Shown: positions 1 to 7,649 of the stretch, in pieces
Layout of the letters: each line of letters starts with the position of its first letter
Numbering within the stretch: position 1 is the stretch's first letter
NCBI GenBank assembly: GCA_050955045.1
Contig: JBPBQV010000030.1
Coordinates: 124,001-188,000 of the forward strand
DNA from: Mucilaginibacter_A sp050955045
GTDB taxonomy: Bacteria; Bacteroidota; Bacteroidia; Sphingobacteriales; Sphingobacteriaceae
Length of the DNA: 64,000 nucleotides
Reading direction: 5' to 3'
Notes under the pieces: model-generated
What the model saw: only the letters and a program-made list of their open reading frames with translations
What the model was told of the DNA's origin: nothing
The model's database searches: none
Position numbers and translations under genes: made by a program

Positions 1-2
1 CT

Positions 3-1076
3 TACTATATTATTTTGGGCATTTTCTGCGGATTGTATGCGCGTTATTTTGTATTGATTTCGCAACGTGTAGAGCATTTTTTTAAATCAATGAAACGTAC
101 GCGCATTCAAAAAGCCTTTATCGGCGGGTTGCTGCTGGCCGTACTTTGCGTTTTGTTACCACCTCTTTATGGCGAAGGTTATCAATCGGTTAAAAGTTTA
201 GCAAACGGACAAGTGCAATCGGTAATTTCCGTTAGTTTCTTAAAATATTTTCCATACCATTCCTGGTTTATTTTACTGTTTTTAGGCTGCGTTTGCCTGT
301 TTAAAGCTTTTGCAACTTCCATCACCATTTACAGCGGCGGCGTTGGCGGTAACTTTGCACCTTCGCTGGTTTGCGGCGGCACGTTAGGTTTCTTTTTGGC
401 TTCCGTTTATGTGCAGCTTGGTTTTTCAAATGTGCCGGTTAATAATTTGCTGATTGTTGGTATGGCTGGCGTAATGAGCGGCGTAATGTATGCGCCTTTA
501 ACGGCAATTTTTCTGATTGCCGAATCCAGTTCCGGTTACGATTTATTTATTCCGCTGATGATTGTTTCAGTGATTTCTTTCGTGATTGTGAAATGGTTTT
601 CGCCGATTTCGCCTGATTTAAAACAACTGGCTGATGAGGGTCAGATTTTTACCACAGAACATGATCGCAACTTACTTTCGCTGCTGCACGCGCCGGATTT
701 GATCGAAAAAAATATTCAAACTATTGATGTCAACGCTTCTTTTGAGGCGTTGCTGGAACTGATCAAACAAGGTCACCGCAACTTTATCGCTGTACTGGAA
801 AACGGAGAACATTTGGTTGGGATTATTACGCTGGATGATATTAGGCCGATCATGTTTAACCACGAATTATATGCCGAACTGGACGTGGAAAAAGTGATGA
901 AAGCACCGCCGGCAACGGTAGATATGGCAGACGACATGCGCAGCGTAATCCGCAAATTTGACGATACGAACACTTGGAACTTACCGGTTTTACAGGATGA
1001 AAAGTTCATTGGTTTTATCTCCAAATCTACCATTCTAAACCAATACCGCGAATTGTTAAAAGGTTATTCAGCTTAG
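3..1076 (+). CDS. ClC-family chloride channel/antiporter with C-terminal CBS pair (5' truncated)
   Basis: Voltage-gated chloride channel family membrane protein. The frame is open to the left edge of the window, so the start and the first pore helices, which carry the selectivity motifs GSGIP and GREGP, are missing. The visible part has several hydrophobic segments and the conserved GGNFAPS motif near residue 111 of the visible chain (counted from the TTG at position 15), followed by a YAPLTAIF segment. The last 120 or so residues form a pair of CBS domains that usually sense adenine nucleotides. The family moves chloride, sometimes coupled to protons, across the inner membrane. The stop codon lies inside a copy of the dispersed repeat. 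The family call is secure; transport mode cannot be judged from the visible part. Confidence 0.9.
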   Translation, partial: YYIILGIFCGLYARYFVLISQRVEHFFKSMKRTRIQKAFIGGLLLAVLCVLLPPLYGEGYQSVKSLANGQVQSVISVSFLKYFPYHSWFILLFLGCVCLFKAFATSITIYSGGVGGNFAPSLVCGGTLGFFLASVYVQLGFSNVPVNNLLIVGMAGVMSGVMYAPLTAIFLIAESSSGYDLFIPLMIVSVISFVIVKWFSPISPDLKQLADEGQIFTTEHDRNLLSLLHAPDLIEKNIQTIDVNASFEALLELIKQGHRNFIAVLENGEHLVGIITLDDIRPIMFNHELYAELDVEKVMKAPPATVDMADDMRSVIRKFDDTNTWNLPVLQDEKFIGFISKSTILNQYRELLKGYSA

Positions 1077-1079
1077 GTT

Positions 1080-1104
1080 GATACTGTTTTTATCGACCTA
1101 AAAT
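1080..1104 (+). repeat. Dispersed repeat, GTTTTT class
   Basis: Reads GATACTGTTTTTATC, then GACC and TAAAAT. It starts four bases after the ClC stop codon. With the preceding TTAGGT the flanks form an outer TTAGGT/ACCTAA dyad that includes the stop codon. Confidence 0.75.
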
Positions 1105-1133
1105 TGGTTTAATATTTCTACCCAATACGAAAA

Positions 1134-1547
1134 ATGAACAGCTCTATCCAACCCATTTCTGCGGAACAAACCTGGCCGCTGCGGCAATCTGTAATGTATC
1201 CCGATTTTTCCATCCAGCAGGTGAAGCTGAAAGATGATGCACTGGGCCGGCATTTCGGTTTGTTTTTGTGCGATGGATTAACCGTTGTGGTTTCGTTGTT
1301 CATTAATGATGATAAACTGCAATTTAGAAAGTTAGCTACTAAAACTAACCAGCAAGGAAAAGGTTACGGCAAGCAAATGATGGCTTTTATCCTCGATCTG
1401 GCTTCCGCAGAAAATCTGAAATGTGTTTGGTGTAACGCGCGCTTAACTGCTGCACCATTTTACAAGCAATTTGGTTTTGAGGTTTTCGGAAAAATCTGGC
1501 AGCAGGACGGGCATACTTTTGTGGTAATGCAGAAAGTGCTTTCGTAG
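1134..1547 (+). CDS. GNAT-family N-acetyltransferase
   Basis: Small cytoplasmic acetyltransferase of the GCN5-related fold, 137 residues. The acetyl-CoA pyrophosphate loop is visible as QQGKGYGK at residues 73-80, preceded by the beta strand FRKLAT. The C-terminal part (CNARLTAAPFYKQFGFEVFG) matches the usual last strand-helix of the fold. The acceptor substrate cannot be predicted. The gene stands alone, 57 bases after the ClC gene, and is followed within ten bases by a copy of the dispersed repeat. Confidence 0.85.
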   Translation: MNSSIQPISAEQTWPLRQSVMYPDFSIQQVKLKDDALGRHFGLFLCDGLTVVVSLFINDDKLQFRKLATKTNQQGKGYGKQMMAFILDLASAENLKCVWCNARLTAAPFYKQFGFEVFGKIWQQDGHTFVVMQKVLS

Positions 1548-1552
1548 TTTTT

Positions 1553-1569
1553 GCCGGTAAAAGAAGCAT
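1553..1569 (-). repeat. Dispersed repeat, CTTCTTTT class
   Basis: GCCGGTAAAAGAAGCAT, six bases after the GNAT stop codon. On the minus strand it reads ATGCTTCTTTTACC. Confidence 0.7.
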
Positions 1570-1602
1570 CAGTATTCGTTCAAAATCCTTCAACTTAAAC
1601 AT

Positions 1603-1635
1603 TTTGCCTGCTTTTTAGTTGGATTGCTATATTTG
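1603..1635 (+). promoter_or_regulatory. Bacteroidota-type promoter for the M42 peptidase
   Basis: TTTG at 1603-1606 and TATATTTG at 1628-1635, 21 bases apart, match the -33 TTTG and -7 TAnnTTTG elements known from Bacteroidota. The ATG lies 34 bases downstream. Confidence 0.6.
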
Positions 1636-1669
1636 CTTTTAAACAATTTAAAAGGACTTTATAGAAAAC

Positions 1670-2788
1670 ATGTCTGAAAATCCACAAAAACCTGAAAAAA
1701 TACACGTTCCTGTTGTAACGCCCGAATCCCTTTCTTTTTTAGAAAAATATATTAACAATTCTTCGCCAACAGGTTTTGAAGCTGAAGGTCAGAAAATGTG
1801 GCTGGAATATTTAAAACCTTATATCGATACACAATATGTAGATAATTATGGCACAGCAGTTGGCATTATCAATCCGGATGCGCCGTATAAAGTTGTAATT
1901 GAGGCACATGCGGATGAAATTTCCTGGTTCGTTAATTACATTACCAGTGATGGTTTGATTTATGTGATCCGGAATGGTGGTTCAGATCATCAGATTGCGC
2001 CTTCCAAACGTGTGAATATTTATACTGAAAAAGGTGTGGTAAAAGCAGTATTTGGCTGGCCGGCCATCCACACGCGCGGCGGCGAAAAAGAAGAAGCACC
2101 GACATTAAAAAACATTTCGCTGGATTGCGGCTGCACTTCCAAAGAAGAAGTAGAAAAACTGGGCGTTCATGTAGGTTGTGTCATCACTTATGAAGATGAA
2201 TTTATGATCCTGAACGACCGTTATTATGTTGGCCGTGCGCTGGATAACCGAATCGGCGGTTTTATGATTGCCGAAGTTGCCCGTTTGCTGAAAGAAAACA
2301 ACGTTACATTGCCTTTCGGTTTATATATTGTAAATGCGGTTCAGGAAGAAATTGGGCTGGAAGGTGCAGCGATGATTGCGGAATATATCGAACCAAATGT
2401 GGCCATTATCACTGATGTAACACATGATACGCAAACGCCGATGATTAATAAAGTTACGCAAGGAGATCTGGCTTGCGGCCGTGGTCCGGTGGTTTCTTAT
2501 GCGCCTGCTGTGCAACGAAATGTGAACAAATTATTGGTTGAAACTGCCGAAAAAAATAACATCCCGTTTCAGCGCCAGGCATCTTCCCGTTCTACCGGAA
2601 CCGATACGGATGCTTTTGCGTATTCTAACGCCGGCGTTCCCTCAGCATTAATTTCATTGCCATTGCGCTACATGCACACTACGGTAGAAATGGTGCACAA
2701 AGAAGATGTGGACAACGTGATCAGCTTGATTTATCAAACTTTATTGAACATTCAGGACGGACAGGATTTTAAATATTTCAAAATATAA
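1670..2788 (+). CDS. M42-family metallo-aminopeptidase
   Basis: Cytoplasmic dinuclear-metal aminopeptidase of the M42 (PepA/FrvX/tetrahedral TET) family, 372 residues, close to the family length. Likely metal ligands and catalytic residues are visible in order: H80 and D82 in EAHADE, D192 in RALDNRIGG, E226/E227 in VQEEIGLEG, D249 in ITDVTHDT and H336 in RYMHTTVE. The family removes N-terminal residues from peptides and often assembles into large hollow complexes. The ATG at 1670 is supported by the promoter upstream. It is monocistronic, with repeat copies on both sides. The family is secure, residue preference is not. Confidence 0.9.
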   Translation: MSENPQKPEKIHVPVVTPESLSFLEKYINNSSPTGFEAEGQKMWLEYLKPYIDTQYVDNYGTAVGIINPDAPYKVVIEAHADEISWFVNYITSDGLIYVIRNGGSDHQIAPSKRVNIYTEKGVVKAVFGWPAIHTRGGEKEEAPTLKNISLDCGCTSKEEVEKLGVHVGCVITYEDEFMILNDRYYVGRALDNRIGGFMIAEVARLLKENNVTLPFGLYIVNAVQEEIGLEGAAMIAEYIEPNVAIITDVTHDTQTPMINKVTQGDLACGRGPVVSYAPAVQRNVNKLLVETAEKNNIPFQRQASSRSTGTDTDAFAYSNAGVPSALISLPLRYMHTTVEMVHKEDVDNVISLIYQTLLNIQDGQDFKYFKI

Positions 2789-2801
2789 CCATAACTTTTA
2801 G

Positions 2802-2834
2802 GTGATAAAAACAGTATGATACTTCTTTTATCAC
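2802..2834. repeat. Head-to-head pair of dispersed repeats forming a hairpin
   Basis: GTGATAAAAACAGTAT, one base, then ATACTTCTTTTATCAC. The two arms are inverted copies, one of each sequence class, differing only at the AC/GA dinucleotide. It lies 14 bases after the M42 stop codon and may act as a terminator or mRNA 3'-end hairpin. Confidence 0.75.
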
Positions 2835-2872
2835 TATAAAATTCAAATTAAAAATCAATTCAAAATAAAAAA

Positions 2873-3772
2873 ATGAAACCAACACTTTTAATTTTGGCAG
2901 CCGGAATGGCCAGCCGCTACGGCAGCATGAAACAAGTGGACGGCTTTGGCCCAAACGGCGAAACCATCATTGATTATTCTATTTATGATGCAATCAAAGC
3001 AGGATTTGGGAAGATTAGTTTCATCATCCGCGAAGAATTTGTAGAGAGTTTTAAATCGAAATTCGAGCCAAAACTGAATGGTAAGATTGAAACGGAATAC
3101 GTTTTCCAAACTTTCAACCTGAAACCTTATGGCATTGACCAGGAAATTGAACGTTCAAAACCTTGGGGAACGGCTCATGCAGTTTTAGAAGCTAAAAATC
3201 AGGTTCAGGAACCATTTTGTGTAATCAACGCAGATGATTTTTATGGTGCGGAAGCTTTTGAAAAAATGGCTGCTTTTTTAACTGGAGAAGTTTCTGATAA
3301 TCATTTCTCGCTGATGGGTTATCAAATGGACAAAACTTTGTCCGAAAATGGTTCGGTTTCCCGCGGCGTTTGTAAGGTTGATGAAAACAACAATCTGATC
3401 GAAATTAACGAACGTTTGAAGGTTTATGAAAAAGACGGACAGATTGTTTACGAAGAAAACGGAGTGGAAACGCCTTTGCATGAAGATCCGCGTGCTTCAA
3501 TGAATTTCTGGGGATTTTCGCCAGCAATTTATGGCTTGATGGAACCGATGTTTAAAAAGTTTGTGGAAGCAAATTCTGCTGATCCAAAATCAGAATTTTT
3601 GTTGCCAAAAGCAGCAGATGAGTTGATTAAATCCGGACAAGCATCTTTCAAAGTAATTCCAACTTCGGCACAATGGTTTGGCGTAACTTATAAAGAAGAT
3701 AAACCGGTTGTTCAGCAAAAAATATCAGAACTGGTACAAAACGGAACTTATCCAAGTAATCTTTGGGGATAG
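2873..3772 (+). CDS. Nucleotidyltransferase family protein (NTP_transferase)
   Basis: Sugar-phosphate nucleotidyltransferase-like enzyme of 299 residues. The N-terminal LILAAGMASRYGSMKQ fits the G-x-G-x-R...K nucleotide-binding signature, and VINADDFYG near residue 120 supplies the acidic residues that usually bind metal. The family couples NTPs to sugar phosphates for cell-surface glycan or storage pathways. No sugar kinase or glycosyltransferase is adjacent, so the substrate is open. A strong hairpin follows the stop. Confidence 0.8.
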   Translation: MKPTLLILAAGMASRYGSMKQVDGFGPNGETIIDYSIYDAIKAGFGKISFIIREEFVESFKSKFEPKLNGKIETEYVFQTFNLKPYGIDQEIERSKPWGTAHAVLEAKNQVQEPFCVINADDFYGAEAFEKMAAFLTGEVSDNHFSLMGYQMDKTLSENGSVSRGVCKVDENNNLIEINERLKVYEKDGQIVYEENGVETPLHEDPRASMNFWGFSPAIYGLMEPMFKKFVEANSADPKSEFLLPKAADELIKSGQASFKVIPTSAQWFGVTYKEDKPVVQQKISELVQNGTYPSNLWG

Positions 3773-3817
3773 TTAATATTTAAACATCAATCCAAAACGG
3801 ATTTGCTATTTATATTT

Positions 3818-3863
3818 TAGCCGGTAAAAGAAGTATAATGCTTCTTTTACCGGCTATTTTTTT
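3818..3863 (+). terminator. Repeat-derived intrinsic terminator
   Basis: Perfect 16-base-pair stem, TAGCCGGTAAAAGAAG (3818-3833) against CTTCTTTTACCGGCTA (3841-3856), with a seven-base loop and a following run of seven T. The two arms are two copies of the dispersed repeat in inverted orientation. It is placed to terminate the nucleotidyltransferase transcript. Confidence 0.8.
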
Positions 3864-3907
3864 GCTTTGCCTCAGCTTTCTCCTGAGGAAAGGAATTTAG
3901 GGTGAAG

Positions 3908-4384
3908 CTATTTTTTCTTTAGCAAATGATGTCCGGCAGTTAATATCAGTCCAACTGCTTTGAGCATGGGATCGCCGGAACTGCTTTTTTTATGCAGGAA
4001 TTTTTGTAAATAATGGCCAGCAACTGTAACCGCCAGGGCAGAAGCTCCGCCTACAATCAGACCTTTAAAAGCGCCGCTTTTGTTCGCCCGGTATAAACTC
4101 GCTCCTGCCATAGCACCAGAAGCAATTTTTCCGAATGAGCTTCTCGATACTAGTTTGCTGTTTGGATTAAGCGGAAGTTTGGGATTTTTATCTCCGGAAC
4201 GCGATAAAACTTTTGTAATAACCGTGTTGGCTAATGATTTCTTGGCGCCGACTTTTGGTTTGTTCAACAAGCTTTCGGCACCATAGTTTAAAAAATAACC
4301 GACAAGTGTTGGCGCAACCATTCCACGTAATCCCGCTGCCGCACCTATCCTGATGGCCTTTGCAATTATCTTTTTATTTTCCAT
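3908..4384 (-). CDS. DUF4126-like small membrane-associated protein
   Basis: Unknown function, 158 residues. The N-terminal stretch GAAAGLRGMVAPTLVGYFL resembles the start of DUF4126 proteins. Further glycine/alanine-rich hydrophobic segments (IASGAMAGASLY, LIVGGASALAVTVAGHYL) and a lysine-rich C-terminus suggest an inner-membrane protein. It is convergent with the nucleotidyltransferase and divergent from the GH127 gene. The family assignment rests on the N-terminal pattern only. Confidence 0.55.
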   Translation of the reverse strand: MENKKIIAKAIRIGAAAGLRGMVAPTLVGYFLNYGAESLLNKPKVGAKKSLANTVITKVLSRSGDKNPKLPLNPNSKLVSRSSFGKIASGAMAGASLYRANKSGAFKGLIVGGASALAVTVAGHYLQKFLHKKSSSGDPMLKAVGLILTAGHHLLKKK

Positions 4385-4475
4385 GATTTTATTTTGATAG
4401 TAAACATTGAACCGGCTACATAGTTTGCTACCTGTATTTTGTATAAACTCTAAATTAAATTCCTAACTTTAAGTG

Positions 4476-4489
4476 CCTAAAAGAAGCAT
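4476..4489 (-). repeat. Dispersed repeat, partial copy
   Basis: CCTAAAAGAAGCAT in the 157-base divergent intergenic region between the DUF4126-like and GH127 genes. Confidence 0.5.
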
Positions 4490-4541
4490 CCTGAAAATCT
4501 TGTTGAAGTAAATTCTTAGCTCGGTTTATAAACTAAAATTA

Positions 4542-6545
4542 ATGAAAAAAAGCTTATTAATTGCATTTTTGTACGGCGGAATGGTTGCGGCGCAAAATAA
4601 AGATTACGCGATTCAGCCAGTTTCGATCACCCATATCAAGTTAACAGATCAGTTTTGGTCGCCCAAAATAGAAACCAACCGAACGGTTACCATTCCGGCT
4701 TCGTTTGCCCGTTGTGAAAATACTGGCCGGGTAAAAAACTTTGAAATGGCGGCTGCAAAAAGCGGTAAGTTTTGTACCGTTTATCCTTTTGATGATACCG
4801 ATATTTATAAAACCATAGAAGGTGCGTCTTATTCAATGGCAGTCCATCCGGATACAAAACTGGATCATTATGTAGATTCAATGATCACGATTGTAGGCAA
4901 AGCGCAAGAACCGGATGGTTATTTATACACGGCTCGTACAATTGATCCGATACATCCGCACAAATGGGCCGGACCGGAACGCTGGGTAAATGAAAATAAT
5001 ATGAGTCATGAATTGTATAATTCTGGCCATATGTTTGAAGCTGCTGCGGCACATTATCAAGCGACTGGAAAACGTAATTTCTTAAATATCGCCTTGAAAA
5101 ATGCTGATTTGCTGGTGCAAACTTTCGGGCCGGGAAAAAGGCATGTGGCACCCGGGCATGAAATTGTAGAAATGGGTTTAGTGCGATTATACCGCATCAC
5201 CGGAAAAAAAGATTACCTGGATTTAGCCAAGTTTTTTATTGATGAACGCGGCAAAAGAACTTACGATAAAAACAGTACCGATCCGTTTAAAAACGGCGTT
5301 TATTGGCAGGATGATGAACCCGTTACTGCGCAGGATGAAGCAGAAGGCCACGCCGTAAGAGCCATGTATTTATACGCCGGAATGACGGATGTTGCAGCCT
5401 TAACCGGCAACAAAGAATATATTGCCGCTGTTGATAAAATCTGGGATAACATGGTTTCCAAAAAGATTTACGTTCAAGGCGGCGTAGGTGCTTTGGGCGA
5501 TGGCGAACGTTTTGGGGCCAATTATCAGCTGCCTAATGCAACCGCTTACAACGAAACCTGTGCGGCAGTTGGCAACGTTTACTGGAACCAGCGGATGTTT
5601 TTGTTGCACGGCGAATCCAAGTATATTGATTTGATGGAGAAAGTGCTTTACAATGGTTTAATTTCCGGCGTTGGTTTAGATGGAAAATCTTTTTTCTACA
5701 CCAATGCCATGCAAATTCAAAATAACAATACACATAAAGATAGGGAAGCCGGTCGTTCTGGCTGGTTTGAATGTTCTTGTTGCCCAACCAACTTGGCGCG
5801 TTTGCTGCCTTCTATTCCCGGTTATATTTTTGCGCAAAAAGACAATGCTGTTTTTATCAACCTTTTTGTGAGCAGTAAAGCTGATTTGCTGATTGATAAC
5901 AAAATGGTAAATGTAAGTCAGCAAAATAATTATCCGTGGAACGGCTTGTTAAACTTTACCGTTTCTCCAGCAACAGCACAAAATTTTGAAGTGAAAATCC
6001 GTATTCCGGGCTGGGTTAAAAATGAAGCCATTCCTTCCGATTTATACTCATTTCAGCATAAGGAAACTGCTGTTGTTGTAATCAAAGTAAACGGTAAACC
6101 AGTAAAATATGCCATGCAAAATGGTTATGCCGTGATTGGTAAAGTTTGGCAAAAAAATGATCAGATTACGATGGATTTACCAATGCCGGTACGAAAAGTA
6201 ATCTCTAATAATATTATTGCAGAAGATGCAGGAAAAGTTGCTTTACAGCGTGGCCCGCTGATGTATTGTGCAGAATGGACAGACAATAATGGCCAAGTAA
6301 GTAACATAGTTATTCCGAAAAATACTGTTTTTACACCTGCTTATCATCAGGAATTGCTAAATGGTTTAACCGTTTTAAACGGACAGGTTTTGAAAACAGA
6401 CAGCGCTGATAAAAGTAAAACGCAAACCGTAGCGTTAACCGCAATTCCGTATTATTCCTGGGCAAACCGCGGAAAAGGCGAAATGCAGGTTTGGTTTACA
6501 GAAGCCGGAATGACAGCAGTTTCAGAAAAGAAAACCATACGGTAA
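4542..6545 (+). CDS. GH127-family glycoside hydrolase (beta-L-arabinofuranosidase-like)
   Basis: Secreted or periplasmic glycosidase of 667 residues with a signal peptide (KKSLLIAFLYGGMVAAQ). GH127 enzymes cleave beta-L-arabinofuranosides with a cysteine nucleophile held by zinc. The expected ligands are present: E338 and C340 in AYNETCAAVG, and C413/C414 in FECSCCPTN. An (alpha/alpha)6 barrel is followed by beta-sandwich-like regions, as in the family. Substrate within GH127/GH146 (plant arabinan, hydroxyproline-linked arabinose or a related furanoside) is not decidable here. The gene stands alone, about 8 kb from the SusC/SusD pair, so no polysaccharide utilisation locus is visible. Confidence 0.85.
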   Translation: MKKSLLIAFLYGGMVAAQNKDYAIQPVSITHIKLTDQFWSPKIETNRTVTIPASFARCENTGRVKNFEMAAAKSGKFCTVYPFDDTDIYKTIEGASYSMAVHPDTKLDHYVDSMITIVGKAQEPDGYLYTARTIDPIHPHKWAGPERWVNENNMSHELYNSGHMFEAAAAHYQATGKRNFLNIALKNADLLVQTFGPGKRHVAPGHEIVEMGLVRLYRITGKKDYLDLAKFFIDERGKRTYDKNSTDPFKNGVYWQDDEPVTAQDEAEGHAVRAMYLYAGMTDVAALTGNKEYIAAVDKIWDNMVSKKIYVQGGVGALGDGERFGANYQLPNATAYNETCAAVGNVYWNQRMFLLHGESKYIDLMEKVLYNGLISGVGLDGKSFFYTNAMQIQNNNTHKDREAGRSGWFECSCCPTNLARLLPSIPGYIFAQKDNAVFINLFVSSKADLLIDNKMVNVSQQNNYPWNGLLNFTVSPATAQNFEVKIRIPGWVKNEAIPSDLYSFQHKETAVVVIKVNGKPVKYAMQNGYAVIGKVWQKNDQITMDLPMPVRKVISNNIIAEDAGKVALQRGPLMYCAEWTDNNGQVSNIVIPKNTVFTPAYHQELLNGLTVLNGQVLKTDSADKSKTQTVALTAIPYYSWANRGKGEMQVWFTEAGMTAVSEKKTIR

Positions 6546-6655
6546 ACCACAAAAAAACATTGATAAAAGAAGCTGGTTTATGCCGGCTTTTTTTGTTTTT
6601 AGGCAGAAAGAAAATCGGCATACAAACTTTTAACAGCTGTAATCGTCCTGAAAAT

Positions 6656-7549
6656 ATGAAAACACTTGATGCCGATCAGCTTCCGCCAAATGAATTGTAT
6701 AGTTATCTTACTTATGCCATCGCGCCGCGGCCAATTTGTTTTGCTTCTACCATTAACCAAAATGGAGAAGTAAACTTGAGTCCATTTAGTTTCTTCAATC
6801 TGATGAGTGCCAATCCGCCAATTTGTGTGTTTTCTGCAACCAGTTGGGGTCAAACCAATGCGATGAAACACACGACTAAAAACGTATTGGAAGTACCCGA
6901 ATGCACCATTAATATTGTTAATTACGATATGGTTCAGCAAATGTCGTTGGCCAGTGCGCCGTATGAAAGTAACGTAAACGAGTTTGTAAAAGCTGGTTTT
7001 ACCGAACAAAAATCAGAATTGATAAAACCGCCGCGCGTTGCCGAAGCACCCGTTCAGTTAGAATGTTTGGTAAAACAGGTCATTCGGTTGGGAAACGAAG
7101 GCGGAGCTGGAAATTTGATTATTTGTGAAATCAAACTCATGCACATCCAAAATGAAATTCTGGACGAACAAGGTAAAATCGATCAGGCAAAAATAGATTT
7201 GGTGGCGCGTTTAGGCGGCGATTGGTATTGCCGTGTAACGCCCGAAAGTTTGTTTGAAGTGGCTCGGCCAGGCAAAAGTACAGTAATTGGTATAGATGGT
7301 TTACCTGAGGCGATCCGAAATTCTGCTGTATTAACTGGCAACGATTTAGGAAAATTAGGGAATATAACTGATTTACCAAACGAAGCTGAAGTGGCACAAT
7401 ATGCCAATCAACCCGAAATTAAAAACCTGTTTGATGCTACTATTGGCGATGATTTTACACGCGAACGGGAACTGCACCGCGAAGCCAAAAAGCTTTTAGA
7501 TGAAGAAAAAATAACAGAAGCCTGGAAAACGTTGTTGCTGAGTTTGTAA
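6656..7549 (+). CDS. Flavin reductase family protein (FMN-binding split barrel)
   Basis: Flavin reductase-like domain protein of 297 residues. The conserved start SYLTYAIAPRPICFASTINQNGEVNLSPFSFF is split here as YAIAPRPICFAST and GEVNLSPFSFFN, typical of FMN-binding split-barrel proteins. The frame extends upstream to 6491, overlapping the GH127 gene, but the ATG at 6656 starts the family homology and was chosen. The C-terminal 110 residues (GIDGLPEAIRNS onward) form a helical extension seen in Bacteroidota homologues. It may pass reduced flavin to a partner oxygenase; none is adjacent. Confidence 0.85.
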   Translation: MKTLDADQLPPNELYSYLTYAIAPRPICFASTINQNGEVNLSPFSFFNLMSANPPICVFSATSWGQTNAMKHTTKNVLEVPECTINIVNYDMVQQMSLASAPYESNVNEFVKAGFTEQKSELIKPPRVAEAPVQLECLVKQVIRLGNEGGAGNLIICEIKLMHIQNEILDEQGKIDQAKIDLVARLGGDWYCRVTPESLFEVARPGKSTVIGIDGLPEAIRNSAVLTGNDLGKLGNITDLPNEAEVAQYANQPEIKNLFDATIGDDFTRERELHREAKKLLDEEKITEAWKTLLLSL

Positions 7550-7552
7550 TTT

Positions 7553-7614
7553 AATGCTTCTTTTATCACCTAAAAACTATAGTGTCCTTGTTTTTAAGTG
7601 ATAAAAGAAGCATT
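7553..7614. repeat. Long hairpin from two inverted dispersed repeats
   Basis: AATGCTTCTTTTATCAC (7553-7569) and GTGATAAAAGAAGCATT (7598-7614) are a perfect 17-base inverted repeat. The stem continues inward through CTAAAAAC and GTTTTTAA with one mismatch, leaving a loop of about 12 bases. It starts three bases after the flavin reductase stop, between convergent genes, and fits a bidirectional transcript end. Confidence 0.8.
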
Positions 7615-7649
7615 GTAAATTTTCGCAAAAAACGTTAACCATTTATTTT

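Noticed and set aside
6491..6655. Upstream extension of the flavin reductase gene into the GH127 gene
   Set aside because: The extension lacks family similarity; the ATG at 6656 begins the conserved domain.
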